A stretch of DNA of 64,000 nt from G963665005 sp963665005 (GCA_963665005.2 CAXXTQ010000001.1:186001-250000); one strand, 5' to 3'; shown: positions 52,874-61,870, counted from the first letter of the stretch. Made by a program: numbers and translations. Notes: generated by a model from the sequence alone, not told the origin.

Positions 52874-53662
52874 ATGAGCATATTAGAATCAATAGTACTC
52901 GGTATAGTGCAGGGCTTAACAGAGTTTCTGCCCGTGTCGAGCAGCGGCCATTTGGTACTTATACAAAACATATTCGGTATATCCGAATCACAGCTGTTTT
53001 TTGACACGATGCTGCACCTTGGAACGCTTATAGCGGTAGTAATAGTAATGCGCAAAAGCATAGCGGATATTTTCAAAAACTTTTTTTCTAAGTTTACGCT
53101 TTATCTTGTTATTGCGACTATACCGGCAATCATATTTGTACTTTTATTCAAGCGCGATGTTGAAGGCGCGTTTACAGGAATGTATTTGGGATACGGGTTC
53201 TTGCTTACCGCTTGCGTCCTTGGCTTATCCGAAATACTAGCCGGCCGCGCGGCTAAAAAACGCGAGCTCAAAACAGGAGCGGCGGTAACCATGGGAATAA
53301 TGCAGGCGCTTGCGGTATTTCCGGGCGTTTCACGCTCGGGCTCGACAATTGCCGGAGGCCTTGCTTGGGGAATAGACAGAAAAAAAGCAGCCAGTTTCTC
53401 ATTTCTCATGTCCATACCGATAATTTTAGGCTCGGTAGTGCTTCAAGGCGTTGAAATCGTCGGGGAATCAGCTGTTGTCATAGACTGGCTGCCCACTATT
53501 ATAGGCACGGTGTGCGCAGCGATATCGGGATATTTTGCCGTACGTTTCATGCTTGCGCTGATATCAAAAAAGAAACTTTACGGTTTTGCGGTATATGTTG
53601 CCATACTCGGAATTTTTGTACTGCTTGACCAATACATGCTCGGGCTTATAAACTGGGCATAA
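52874..53662 (+). CDS. uppP: Undecaprenyl-diphosphatase (BacA type)
   Basis: 262 residues, about eight membrane helices. Recycles the lipid carrier by hydrolysing undecaprenyl diphosphate outside the membrane; overexpression gives bacitracin resistance in other bacteria. Signatures: IVQGLTEFLPVSSSGHLVL near the N-terminus and FPGVSRSGSTIAGGL at ~150, the two active-site repeats. AAAGGA before the ATG. Followed 18 bp later by the dipeptidase gene. Confidence 0.96.
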   Translation: MSILESIVLGIVQGLTEFLPVSSSGHLVLIQNIFGISESQLFFDTMLHLGTLIAVVIVMRKSIADIFKNFFSKFTLYLVIATIPAIIFVLLFKRDVEGAFTGMYLGYGFLLTACVLGLSEILAGRAAKKRELKTGAAVTMGIMQALAVFPGVSRSGSTIAGGLAWGIDRKKAASFSFLMSIPIILGSVVLQGVEIVGESAVVIDWLPTIIGTVCAAISGYFAVRFMLALISKKKLYGFAVYVAILGIFVLLDQYMLGLINWA

Positions 53663-53680
53663 TATATACGGGAGTAAAAA

Positions 53681-55084
53681 ATGCTGGATTTTTCATTTGA
53701 ACCTTATCGACAAGAGATGATAGAAACTCTTAAAAAATTTATTAAGATTGAAAGTGTAAGAGGCAAAAGCGAGCTTAACATGCCTTACGGCAAAGGCCTT
53801 TTCGACGCGCTTATGTTTGTGCAGAGCGAGTCGGAAAGAATGGACCTGGAATGCGTTAACCTTTTTGGCCACATGGCTTATGTAGATTACGGCTATGGTG
53901 ACGAGATGCTCGCGATACTTACTCATATAGACGTTGTGCCCAAAGGCGACGACTGGACAATGCCGGCGTTCGAAGGCATAGAAAAGGACGGAAAGATATA
54001 CGGCCGCGGCGCTATTGACGACAAAGGCCCTGCAATTGCCGCGCTTTATGCGCTTCGTGCGCTCAACGATAACTGTATACAGCTTGATAAAAAAGTCCGG
54101 CTTATTTTCGGCACAGACGAAGAATCGGGCTGGGGCGATATGGAATTTTATAAACAGCACGAACCGCTTCCCGATATCGCGTTTTCTCCCGACGGAGAAT
54201 ATCCTGTAATTAATGCCGAAAAAGGCCTGCTGCATATGGAGCTGGAATACGAATATGAGCAGGGCGACGATAACGGTATACATATAAAAAGCATAGACTC
54301 GGGCACGCGCGCAAACATTGTTCCAAATAACGCGCAATGCGAATTAAAAGCGCCTTTCTCTATAATACAAAAAAGCATTGAGTCTTACGTCTGCCCCATA
54401 GGCGCTGAATTCAGCTGTGAAAAAGCGGCTGACTACAGCGTACTTATAACCGTACACGGAAAAAGCGCGCATGGCGCCCATCCCGAAAGAGGCATAAACG
54501 CTGCGGCATCTTTGCTGCTGTATCTTGGCACTCTTTCGCTCTCGGGCAGCGGGCTTAACAAAATGATACAGACGCTTGCCCAAAAAATAGGCGTAACGGT
54601 ACACGGTGAGAATATAGAGCTTGATGTGACGGACAAGATTTCAGGAAGGCTTACGCTGAATCTCGGAGCGATTCATACTAAAGACGGCAGTTTAAAAACA
54701 ATAATAGATATAAGATATCCCGTTTCTACAAAGCGAGAGTTCATAGCCGAGAAATTAAATAAGCATTTTAGTGATTTTAAGCTGAGCCAGATTCATGCGC
54801 TTGAGCCTTTTTATGTTCCCGAAGACAGTATGCTTATACGCAAACTCAAAGAAGCATATACAGAAGTTACGGGCGAGGAAGCATATTGTATATCGATAGG
54901 CGGCGCGACATATGCCCGGGCGTTTAACAACGCTGTAACTTTCGGCCCTCTGTTCCCGGGGCAGCCGAGCGTCGAGCACGGCCCGGATGAATATATAGAG
55001 ATCGATACTTTGATAAAAAACGCAGAGATAATTGCCAACGCTATTATTAAGATATGTGAGACAAGCCATGAGAGTTTGGGGTAA
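53681..55084 (+). CDS. pepV: PepV/Sapep-type M20 dipeptidase
   Basis: 467 residues, cytosolic metallo-dipeptidase (Zn or Mn). Metal and catalytic motifs in order: ILTHIDVVPKGDDW (His, Asp), GRGAIDDKGP (Asp), GTDEESGWGD (catalytic Glu and metal Glu), FSPDGEYPV (Asp) and a C-terminal GQPSVEHGPDEY His. A lid domain interrupts the catalytic fold (~190-330). GGGAG before the ATG. Overlaps the next small gene by 17 bp. Confidence 0.93.
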   Translation: MLDFSFEPYRQEMIETLKKFIKIESVRGKSELNMPYGKGLFDALMFVQSESERMDLECVNLFGHMAYVDYGYGDEMLAILTHIDVVPKGDDWTMPAFEGIEKDGKIYGRGAIDDKGPAIAALYALRALNDNCIQLDKKVRLIFGTDEESGWGDMEFYKQHEPLPDIAFSPDGEYPVINAEKGLLHMELEYEYEQGDDNGIHIKSIDSGTRANIVPNNAQCELKAPFSIIQKSIESYVCPIGAEFSCEKAADYSVLITVHGKSAHGAHPERGINAAASLLLYLGTLSLSGSGLNKMIQTLAQKIGVTVHGENIELDVTDKISGRLTLNLGAIHTKDGSLKTIIDIRYPVSTKREFIAEKLNKHFSDFKLSQIHALEPFYVPEDSMLIRKLKEAYTEVTGEEAYCISIGGATYARAFNNAVTFGPLFPGQPSVEHGPDEYIEIDTLIKNAEIIANAIIKICETSHESLG

Positions 55085-55319
55085 GCTTAAGGCAGAGGAT
55101 ATGATTTTACAAGATATCACTCTTAATTCGCCCGATTTTGAAAGCGCGCTTGTTGCTGTTTGTGAGCATTTTGATTTAACAAAACCTATCATATGCAAAA
55201 AGCATTTAAATGAAATAAAAAACTTCAGGCGCACAATATTCTATGCAGACGATTTTATTGAAAGCATAAATTTCGATACTTTTGAAATAGAAATTATTGT
55301 CAACAAGAAAAAAGTGTAA
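55068..55319 (+). CDS. Small conserved protein, 83 residues
   Basis: Starts at ATG 55068 inside the 3' end of pepV. The pattern MRVWGKLKAEDMILQDI...FDLTKPIICKKHLNEIKNFRRTIFYADDFIESINFD-(hydrophobic)-E matches a small family I recall from Clostridia with no known function. Alpha/beta, cytosolic. Translation is probably coupled to pepV. Confidence 0.72.
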   Translation: MRVWGKLKAEDMILQDITLNSPDFESALVAVCEHFDLTKPIICKKHLNEIKNFRRTIFYADDFIESINFDTFEIEIIVNKKKV

Positions 55320-55376
55320 ATCTTGATAACTCCTTAGCATTTTGAGAATACTATACGCGAAAGGAGTTGATTTTTT

Positions 55377-55574
55377 TTGAATATAATTGTACTTATTCTT
55401 GTAATTATAGGAGCCGTAAACTGGGGGCTTATCGGATTCTTTCAGTTTGATCTTGTGGCAGCAATCTTTGGCGGACAGAGCGCCGTCGTTTCAAGGATTA
55501 TCTATGCTTTGGTTGGTTTAGCGGGCCTTTGGAGCATTATGTTCTTTCCGAGAATCAAAAACAAAGAAAAATAA
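55377..55574 (+). CDS. DUF378 small membrane protein
   Basis: 65 residues, TTG start behind AAAGGAG. Two membrane helices (2-22 and 38-56) with the family signature INWG-like IGAVNWGLIGFF and VSRIIYALVGLAGLW. Function unknown. Terminator downstream. Confidence 0.85.
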   Translation: MNIIVLILVIIGAVNWGLIGFFQFDLVAAIFGGQSAVVSRIIYALVGLAGLWSIMFFPRIKNKEK

Positions 55575-55606
55575 ATCGCCCGATTTATCATATGCCGCAA
55601 AAATAA

Positions 55607-55636
55607 ACAGAGCTGTTTAATAAAGCAGCTCTTTTG
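55607..55636. terminator. Terminator after the DUF378 gene
   Basis: AGAGCTG (55609-55615) / CAGCTCT (55626-55632) stem followed by TTT; may act for both converging genes. Confidence 0.65.
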
Positions 55637-55642
55637 ATACCT

Positions 55643-55762
55643 TTATTCCTGGCTGACATACGAAGTTTGTATGCTGTCTTCGGCAAAGACGCTGCCCGTG
55701 CCTACTATTATATACAAACCGACTAACAATATTATAATTCCTGCTGCTATAAGTTTATTCAT
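55643..55762 (-). CDS. Short membrane/secreted peptide, 39 residues
   Basis: Start at ATG 55762 with AAAGGCG upstream; the frame opens further but into non-coding-like sequence. One helix (4-24, AAGIIILLVGLYIIVGTGSVFA) followed by a short polar tail EDSIQTSYVSQE. Ala-Glu at the end of the helix could be a signal-peptidase site, releasing a 13-residue peptide. Unknown; converges with the DUF378 gene. Confidence 0.45.
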   Translation of the reverse strand: MNKLIAAGIIILLVGLYIIVGTGSVFAEDSIQTSYVSQE

Positions 55763-55886
55763 ATTTTTTCGCCTTTTTAATTGATATATTATTAATCGTA
55801 CTTTATTTGCATTTCTAAACAGCAAAACAACATATTTAATACTAGTTTAATAAATGTGTAATAAAGCATTATTTTTTTACGATTAT

Positions 55887-55915
55887 TTGCACATAGCCAA
55901 GGCGTAGTTTATAAT
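55887..55915 (+). promoter_or_regulatory. Promoter of the 55944 lipoprotein gene
   Basis: TTGCAC (55887-55892), 17 bp, TATAAT (55910-55915); a second TATAAT at 55921-55926. Confidence 0.45.
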
Positions 55916-55943
55916 TGTATTATAATATACAAGGGAGCCGGAA

Positions 55944-56588
55944 ATGAAAAAATGCGCGCTGCTTTTGGCTGTCTCGCTGTCTTTTGTTTTTCTTTGTTCA
56001 TGCAAAACTCTGCCCGACAGAAAAGTGGTTTTTGACGAGGTTTTGCAAAAAATTTCAAAGATTGATGAGTATAAAGAGGACAATCCCCAATATCTAAGCG
56101 ACACTGCAGATTTTAGAGGTGTGTTGTTCGGCTCGGATATGCAGGAGGTATACGAAACCGAAACGCTCTATCTCACAGAATCTTATACAAACGCTCTGGA
56201 TTTTGAAAATACCGATATATATAACTATAGCATGCAGCCCACATATTGGTTTAACGAGGACGGGCTTTTATATCGCGGAACTTACAGAATAAAAAGCAAA
56301 AACGCGCATACCGTTTATGACGATATATCGTCGCAGCTTCGCGGCGACTTTGGCGTTCCGTTTGATGAAAATTTTTATGATTTTAACGGCGAAATTTTGC
56401 AGTTTGATTCAACAAAACAGTCAGAAAAGGCAATAGCTTCGGGCGAAGCCTATTTTTATACCGGCTTTAGAAAAAATTCGTTTTATATAGAGCTTTTTTT
56501 GCAGACTGCGGTAGACGAAAATTACATGGTGCTGCCCGAGTTTCAGATAAGTTTAGCATATACCGATTATTATTACTTCGATTATTAG
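55944..56588 (+). CDS. Lipoprotein of unknown function
   Basis: 214 residues, GGGAG before the ATG. Lipoprotein signal peptide with lipobox LCSC (Cys20). The mature part is rich in Tyr, Phe and acidic residues (YKEDNPQYLSDTADFRGVLFGSDMQEVYETE, IYNYSMQPTYWFNEDGLLYRGTYRI), probably a beta-sheet domain resembling small secreted clostridial lipoproteins. No family recognised. 12 bp before the UPF0210 gene. Confidence 0.7.
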   Translation: MKKCALLLAVSLSFVFLCSCKTLPDRKVVFDEVLQKISKIDEYKEDNPQYLSDTADFRGVLFGSDMQEVYETETLYLTESYTNALDFENTDIYNYSMQPTYWFNEDGLLYRGTYRIKSKNAHTVYDDISSQLRGDFGVPFDENFYDFNGEILQFDSTKQSEKAIASGEAYFYTGFRKNSFYIELFLQTAVDENYMVLPEFQISLAYTDYYYFDY

Positions 56589-56600
56589 GAGGATTGTTTT

Positions 56601-57959
56601 TTGATAAGCAAATATGAAGTTCTTGATACTATTAAAATGATTGAAAATGAGAACCTTGATGTAAGAACTATTACCATGGGCATCAGCCTTTATGACTGCG
56701 TGTCTTCCGATGCTGGTAAATGCTGTGATAATATCATAAAAAAAATTTGCAGCAAGGCAAAAGACCTTGTGCGCGTAGGCGACGAGATCTCTTCTGAGTT
56801 CGGCGTGCCCATAGTCAACAAGCGAATTTCGGTAACGCCCATATCCGAGATCGCCGCCGCAAGCGGTGCCTCAGATTATACCGTTTTTGCGAAGGCTTTG
56901 GATAAAGCGGCGGCAGAAACGGGAGTAAATTTTATAGGCGGTTTCGGCGCGCTTGTGCAAAAAGGCGAAACAAAAAGCGATACCGTGCTTCTCGAGTCTC
57001 TTGCAGGCGCTCTTTCATCAACAAAGCGCGTATGTTCTTTTGTAAACATAGCAAGCACAAGAACGGGCATAAATATGGACGCCGTAGCCAAAATGGGCTC
57101 TATAATAAAAGATACGGCAAATGCAACAGCTAAAGGCGGAGGCATAGGCTGTGCAAAGCTTGTTGTTTTTGCCAACGCTATAGAAGATAACCCTTTCATG
57201 GCGGGCGCGTTTTGCGGTTCGGGAGAGCCCGAGTGCGCCATAAATGTCGGCGTAAGCGGTCCGGGCGTTATAAAAGCGGCGCTCGAAAAGGTGAAAGGCG
57301 AAAGTTTTGATGTAGTCGCCGAAACAATCAAAAAAACGGCGTTTCGCGTTACGAGAGTCGGTCAGCTTGTCGCAAAGCAGGCTTCTTCGCGCCTTGGCGC
57401 AAGCTTTGGCATAGTAGACCTGTCTCTAGCGCCCACGCCGGCGATAGGCGACAGCGTCGCGCGTATACTCGAAGAAATAGGCGTTGATGTCTGCGGAATG
57501 CACGGCACAACGGCCGCTCTTGCTCTTTTAAACGACGCAGTTAAAAAAGGCGGAGTTATGGCATCATCACACGTCGGCGGCCTATCGGGCGCGTTTATAC
57601 CTGTCAGTGAAGACGAAGGAATGATAGCAGCGGTTAAATCGGGCGCGCTAAGCCTAGAGAAGCTCGAGGCTATGACTTGCGTTTGTTCAGTCGGCCTTGA
57701 TATGATAGCCGTTCCGGGCGACACTCCTGCAAGCACCATATCGGCTATTATAGCCGACGAAGCTGCAATAGGCGTTATAAACAGCAAAACAACCGCTGTG
57801 CGCATAATACCGGTGCCGGGTGCTAAAGTCGGGCAAAGCGTTGAATACGGCGGTCTGCTTGGAAGCGCAGTTGTTATGAGCACGGGCCAAAGCGGAAGCG
57901 GGCGCCTTATTGAAAGAGGCGGAAGAATTCCCGCACCTCTGCAGGGAATCCGCAATTAA
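56601..57959 (+). CDS. UPF0210/DUF711 protein (PFL-like fold)
   Basis: 452 residues, TTG start behind AGGAGG. Conserved family blocks: RTITMGISLYDC, NFIGGFGALVQKG, CSFVNIASTRTGINMDAV, GGGIGCAKLVVFANA and the C-terminal GQSGSGRLIERGGRIPAPL. The Gly-rich C-terminus resembles a glycyl-radical loop, but the family is otherwise uncharacterised. The usual ACT-domain partner gene (UPF0237) is absent; a lipoprotein gene precedes it instead. Confidence 0.88.
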   Translation: MISKYEVLDTIKMIENENLDVRTITMGISLYDCVSSDAGKCCDNIIKKICSKAKDLVRVGDEISSEFGVPIVNKRISVTPISEIAAASGASDYTVFAKALDKAAAETGVNFIGGFGALVQKGETKSDTVLLESLAGALSSTKRVCSFVNIASTRTGINMDAVAKMGSIIKDTANATAKGGGIGCAKLVVFANAIEDNPFMAGAFCGSGEPECAINVGVSGPGVIKAALEKVKGESFDVVAETIKKTAFRVTRVGQLVAKQASSRLGASFGIVDLSLAPTPAIGDSVARILEEIGVDVCGMHGTTAALALLNDAVKKGGVMASSHVGGLSGAFIPVSEDEGMIAAVKSGALSLEKLEAMTCVCSVGLDMIAVPGDTPASTISAIIADEAAIGVINSKTTAVRIIPVPGAKVGQSVEYGGLLGSAVVMSTGQSGSGRLIERGGRIPAPLQGIRN

Positions 57960-57965
57960 TTAAAA

Positions 57966-58003
57966 AACAACAAGCCGTTTTTTAAGTCGGCTTATTGTTG
58001 ACT
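57966..58003 (+). terminator. Terminator after the UPF0210 gene
   Basis: AACAACAAGCCG (57966-57977) pairs with CGGCTTATTGTTG (57988-58000), one bulge. The T-run (ACTTTTATAC) is weak and overlaps the tRNA -35. Confidence 0.5.
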
Positions 58004-58026
58004 TTTATACAATATATCTGTAGAAT
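57998..58026 (+). promoter_or_regulatory. Promoter of tRNA-Arg
   Basis: TTGACT (57998-58003), 17 bp, TAGAAT (58021-58026), 16 bp before the mature tRNA. Confidence 0.75.
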
Positions 58027-58042
58027 ATCAAAAGTATCACCT

Positions 58043-58119
58043 GCACCCGTAGCTCAGTAGGATAGAGCGTCCGCCTCCTAAGCGGAAGGCCGCGCGTTCG
58101 AATCGCGCCGGGTGTGCCA
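58043..58119 (+). tRNA. tRNA-Arg (anticodon CCU)
   Basis: Full cloverleaf in 77 nt with encoded CCA. Acceptor GCACCCG/CGGGTGT (terminal G-U), D-arm GCTC/GAGC, anticodon stem TCCGC/GCGGA with loop CTCCTAA (anticodon CCT, reads AGG), T-arm GCGCG-TTCGAAT-CGCGC. Own promoter and terminator. tRNA-Arg genes are common integration targets and foreign-looking genes follow. Confidence 0.97.
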
Positions 58120-58152
58120 AAAGCCGCAAAAAAAAGGTTTTGCGGCTTTTTT
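58119..58152 (+). terminator. Terminator of tRNA-Arg
   Basis: GCCGCAAAA (58123-58131) pairs with TTTTGCGGC (58138-58146), then six T. Confidence 0.88.
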
Positions 58153-58251
58153 ATTTTGTCGATATTTCATGCAATCTATCCGTATAATTATACACAGCTC
58201 ATCAGCCGATCCGAACAGGCTTTAGAAAATTTGCTAATAAAATCGCTATTC

Positions 58252-58271
58252 CTGCTAATAGATATTAGCAG
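58252..58271. repeat. 20-bp perfect palindrome
   Basis: CTGCTAATA (58252-58260), GA, TATTAGCAG (58263-58271). A further direct copy of TGCTAATA lies at 58232-58239. Confidence 0.8.
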
Positions 58272-58381
58272 ACCTTTATTTGCAGAGACAACATCCTTCG
58301 GTCTGTTTAAAGTTCCGGCAGAACCGGTGTTGACGATTTCTGCCATAGCCTGAACCAGCTCAGAAGAGCTTTTTCAACTGT

Positions 58382-58552
58382 TCAATCAAGACTGTCAGAA
58401 TAATTGTATTTCTTGCCCCAGCTATATAATATACTTTTCGCAATCCCTAAATCCTCAACAATTTCTCAAACTGTTTTATGACTTTTATAGCTCAATTTTA
58501 CAGCATTCCTCTTGAATTCTTCGTCGTACTTGTTTCGATGTTTCAGCGCGAT
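58382..58552 (-). pseudogene. Remnant of IS3-family orfA (HTH transposase subunit)
   Basis: Reading the minus strand from 58552 gives LKHRNKYDEEFKRNAVKLSY, an in-frame TGA after KSHKTV, then EIVEDLGIAKSILYSWGKKY. This is the N-terminal HTH of IS3-type OrfA (KYDEEFK..AVKL..GIS-LY-W). GGAGGAAAA precedes an ATC where the ATG should be. The start codon is lost, a nonsense codon is present, and the rest of orfA and all of orfB (DDE domain) are missing. Dead element. Confidence 0.75.
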
Positions 58553-58707
58553 TTTTCCTCCTGTTATTTCTATTTTACTCGCTTATCATGCTGTCCGATA
58601 TTTTTAACACACTCCCCAGGGGGGGCATTATGTTCTCCCAGCTATCATAATTTCCAAGTAAAAATCGATACCTGTCGTATCAATGGCAGGAAAAACGTCT
58701 CTGGACC

Positions 58708-59970
58708 TCATTTGATTCTTGGATATTTCAACAGAAATTTTTCACCCTCAATATTCCACAAACCGTTTGTTTTCTTTACTATTTTTGCTAACTCGGCAAA
58801 CATCGGATCTGTTTTCCCTTTTCTCTCAAAGTCATCGATGGCAGTCAATTCCATTTCAATACCCGTATATATCAGTTTCTTGCCGCCCGGGATATTCGGC
58901 AGGTTTAGCGTTGTTGGTATTACGCTTTCCAATCCGCCGATATGCGTTACCATACTCGCCGGATTAATGAGCCCTCTCTCCATCAAACGAAGAGACTCTT
59001 TCATGTCATTGTTATTACCACCGCTGGTACCCACAATATGTGTATACGAATAATGTACGTTATAAAAATTAAGTTCTGCCTTGAAATTTGAATCTGACGG
59101 TCCGGAAAAGAAATTCAAACACCCGTCTTTTCTGAGAATCGCATCACCCTGTTCAACAACAGGACGCACCGGCGCCATTACCAGTACATCATCAAATCCG
59201 CTGCCCCCCGATAACTCTTTGAGTTCCGCCACAGCGTCAATATCTCTTGTATTCAGATAGATGAGAGTAATGCCTTTTTTCTTTGCGGCTTTTGTTGTTA
59301 TGATCTCTGCCGCTCTGCTGAGCCTTTCCTCATCCACATCAGTAACGACAAGAAACGTTGGCCTCAAATCCGGATTGTTAATCGCGTAATCAATCGCGCC
59401 CAGCCCCATCGGCCCTGCCCCTGCCAATATAGCCATCTTGCCGCCGTTTTTGATACCCATCTTATGGACATATGCGCCTTGTACCGTATGATATATCGCG
59501 TGATATGTCCCCACAATACACGACATCGGCTCGGCCAATGACCCCAGGAAAAACGCATCGGAATCAAACTTTAACAGGCAATCCATCTCCATAATCTCGG
59601 GCGGTATAATAATATGTGTTGCATCGCCGCCGCAATATTGGAATGAATAACCCGGTGCTGTCTGCGACCCATTCTTGTTGTGTGCCGGCTGTATAGAAAA
59701 CCGGTCACCCGGTTTGAACCGATCCTTCCATTTCACTCCGACTTCCAGTATCTCTCCGCAGAATTCATGCCCGATAATTGTCGGATTGTCGGCCACATCG
59801 GCGGGTATGCGTTTGTGCGCAGTTCCCATCATCGCCGCTTTATATGTCGACATGCAGAGTGAATCGGATACCACTCGCGCGAGTATCTCATCGTCTTTGA
59901 TCGGCGGAAGCTCAAAAGTCTCCAGCCTCAAATCCTTTTTACCGTAAATCCTCACTGCTGTTGTTTTCAA
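58708..59970 (-). CDS. Zinc-type alcohol dehydrogenase, L-sorbose-1-phosphate reductase-like
   Basis: 420 residues; TTG start at 59970 directly behind GGAGGAAAAA (an in-frame TTG at 59982 lies within the binding site). MDR fold: N-terminal catalytic domain with LCMSTYKAAMMG and GHEFCGEILEVG, then Rossmann domain AGAGPMGLGAIDYAI. Overall closest to the SorE/YggP type that reduces sorbose-1-P to glucitol-6-P, which fits the sorbitol-6-P dehydrogenase next to it. Exact substrate unproven. Third in the operon kinase-SDR-MDR. Confidence 0.75.
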   Translation of the reverse strand: MKTTAVRIYGKKDLRLETFELPPIKDDEILARVVSDSLCMSTYKAAMMGTAHKRIPADVADNPTIIGHEFCGEILEVGVKWKDRFKPGDRFSIQPAHNKNGSQTAPGYSFQYCGGDATHIIIPPEIMEMDCLLKFDSDAFFLGSLAEPMSCIVGTYHAIYHTVQGAYVHKMGIKNGGKMAILAGAGPMGLGAIDYAINNPDLRPTFLVVTDVDEERLSRAAEIITTKAAKKKGITLIYLNTRDIDAVAELKELSGGSGFDDVLVMAPVRPVVEQGDAILRKDGCLNFFSGPSDSNFKAELNFYNVHYSYTHIVGTSGGNNNDMKESLRLMERGLINPASMVTHIGGLESVIPTTLNLPNIPGGKKLIYTGIEMELTAIDDFERKGKTDPMFAELAKIVKKTNGLWNIEGEKFLLKYPRIK

Positions 59971-60004
59971 TTTTTCCTCCAACTAATTAAAATATTATTT
60001 GTTT

Positions 60005-60772
60005 TTAGTCCATCTGCTGTCCACCGGTCACATTGATTGCCTGACCGGTCATATAACCGGCCTCGTCGCTCGCAAGGAAAACCAGCACATTCGCAACATC
60101 TTTATATGTACAGCCTCGCCCCAGCGGCACCTGATCTATATATTTTTGTTTTACTTCCTCTTCCGTGATTCCCTGATTCTTGGCGTACTGTTTAAAAAGA
60201 CTTCCTGTCCAAAGCGGAGAATCCAACAGGTTTCCAGGACATATAGCATTAACACGGATATATTTCGGCGCAAGCTCTAATGCTATGCTCTGAACCAGCC
60301 CTATGCCTCCGAACTTACTGGCCGCATAAGCCGAATTCCTAAACGAGCCTTTTTTGCCTGATTTTGAGTTTATCTGAATTATTGCCCCATTTTGTTTCAT
60401 ATATTGCACAACTGCCCTGACTATATTAAAAAAACCGCAAAGATTAATGTCTATAACTTTTTTCCATTTAAACGGATCAAATTCCTCAATAGCTCCGGAT
60501 ATCAGTATTGCCGCGTTGGACACGAGAATATCTACACCTCCCATCGTTTCTACCGCCTTTTCCATAAACGCTTCACACGACGCGTATTCAGCCACGTCCA
60601 GTCTAAACGCGGTGCCATTATCGATGTTTTTTGCCGTTCTTTCTGCATCCTCGATATTAACATCGCCTATAACAACCAAGGCGCCTTCATACGACATCCG
60701 CTCTGCCAGCGCCTTTCCAAGCCCCTGCGCCGCGCCCGTTATAACTATCTTTTTTTCTTTAAGTCTTAGCAT
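60005..60772 (-). CDS. srlD: Sorbitol-6-phosphate 2-dehydrogenase-like SDR
   Basis: 255 residues, short-chain dehydrogenase: ITGAAQGLGKALAERM (NAD binding), NAAILISG, catalytic Ser in QINSKSGKKGS and YAASK. The stretches QINSKSGK-GS-NS-Y-A-KFGG-GL-QS-AL-LA and VPLGRGC-Y-DV-N-L...TGQ-INVTGGQ-M coincide with E. coli SrlD. Oxidises glucitol-6-P to Fru6P. TGAGG before ATG. 34 bp upstream of the MDR dehydrogenase gene. Confidence 0.85.
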   Translation of the reverse strand: MLRLKEKKIVITGAAQGLGKALAERMSYEGALVVIGDVNIEDAERTAKNIDNGTAFRLDVAEYASCEAFMEKAVETMGGVDILVSNAAILISGAIEEFDPFKWKKVIDINLCGFFNIVRAVVQYMKQNGAIIQINSKSGKKGSFRNSAYAASKFGGIGLVQSIALELAPKYIRVNAICPGNLLDSPLWTGSLFKQYAKNQGITEEEVKQKYIDQVPLGRGCTYKDVANVLVFLASDEAGYMTGQAINVTGGQQMD

Positions 60773-60791
60773 TTTAAAACCTCAATTCACA

Positions 60792-61805
60792 TCAGAAAGT
60801 CTGATTTGGATATTTTGCTTCAAGCTGTATTAACTTAGATAAAGGAACCATACCATCAATCGCGTTCTCAAAAGATAAGCTTGAAGCCGCTGCTGTTACC
60901 GCTATTCTTAAGCTATATTCTGCGTCAAATTCATTATAAATAGAATATAACATGCCTGCACAAAAAGCATCTCCCGCTCCAACCGATCCTTTAATATACC
61001 CATTTGGTAAGCATAGCGAAGGAACGAATTTATATTGTCCAGCATTATCCATATGCCAGCCTCCTTCAGGAGCGTGAATGCACACTATATCCTTGACTCC
61101 GAGATAAAACATTCTTTCGCAGACCTCCCTGATATTGTTATGCAGTATTTCACCAGCATCATTCCTTACGGGAATTCCACAAATAAGCGAAGACTCTATT
61201 TCATTAAGAATAGCGTAATTACAGTATCTTAAACTCGGAGTAACAATCTTAGAATATCGATCACTGTTTTCGCTAACAACATCAATTGATGTCTTGCATC
61301 CCATGCCTTGCACCTTTGCTAATGTTTTTGCCATTACCGTGCCATATTCATCGTCTTCTCCATCAAAACAATCCAGCAATAATGCATATCCTATATGAAA
61401 TATATCCGCCTTAATTTTCCCAAAGTCAATATCATCGAATCCAAAAAGCGCGTTAGCCCCGCGAGCGTGAAAAAAAGTGCGGTTTTCTCCATCCGATTCT
61501 GTCATTACATCTGTAAATGACGTATCCACATCCTCTTTTACGATAATTCCTGAAACATCAATGTTATTTCGAGCCAATTCCTTAATTATATATCGCCCGT
61601 TTTCATCGCTGCCTACACTCCCCAATACCGAAAGCGGAACTTCGCCATCAATTTTTGCAATATCAATACTCGTGTTTGCGGCACAGCCTCCAACACTGCG
61701 CTTTACACTCATAACATTACAAAGCATACCGATTTTAGGATATGTATCTATTTTTTTTACATAATCTACAATTAGATTGCCTGCAATTATAATTCCTTCA
61801 CACAT
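60792..61805 (-). CDS. PfkB-family carbohydrate kinase
   Basis: 337 residues from ATG 61805 (GGTGGGA upstream; the frame opens further without a site). Ribokinase fold: the IIAGNLIVDYVKKID start, SVGGCAANTSIDIAKI substrate region, and the anion-hole/catalytic GSVGAGDAFCAGML with Asp base near the C-terminus. Would phosphorylate a sugar or polyol entering without a PTS, supplying the two phosphosugar dehydrogenases downstream. Substrate cannot be read from sequence. Confidence 0.88.
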   Translation of the reverse strand: MCEGIIIAGNLIVDYVKKIDTYPKIGMLCNVMSVKRSVGGCAANTSIDIAKIDGEVPLSVLGSVGSDENGRYIIKELARNNIDVSGIIVKEDVDTSFTDVMTESDGENRTFFHARGANALFGFDDIDFGKIKADIFHIGYALLLDCFDGEDDEYGTVMAKTLAKVQGMGCKTSIDVVSENSDRYSKIVTPSLRYCNYAILNEIESSLICGIPVRNDAGEILHNNIREVCERMFYLGVKDIVCIHAPEGGWHMDNAGQYKFVPSLCLPNGYIKGSVGAGDAFCAGMLYSIYNEFDAEYSLRIAVTAAASSLSFENAIDGMVPLSKLIQLEAKYPNQTF

Positions 61806-61870
61806 TATATATTCCCACCAAATTTCTATAGCCTGCTGCATTATAGGCATTCCATTTTATATTTTAAATA

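Larger units (their letters stand above)
58153..58707. other. 555-bp gene-poor, decayed region after tRNA-Arg
   Basis: Contains a perfect palindrome (58252-58271), an IS3 orfA remnant (58382-58552), a C4-A-G7 homopolymer tract (58614-58625) and only fragmentary open frames. An open frame beginning in the tRNA end on the plus strand, and a 52-codon minus-strand frame (58175-58333), have no ribosome binding site and no family. The region looks like the worn edge of an inserted element. Confidence 0.6.

Noticed and set aside
58114..58353. Plus-strand frame starting in the tRNA 3' end
   Set aside because: Begins inside the tRNA and its terminator and has no start signals.
58478..59053. Plus-strand frame opposite the dehydrogenase
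   Set aside because: Overlaps the well-supported zinc dehydrogenase gene and the IS remnant; no homology pattern.
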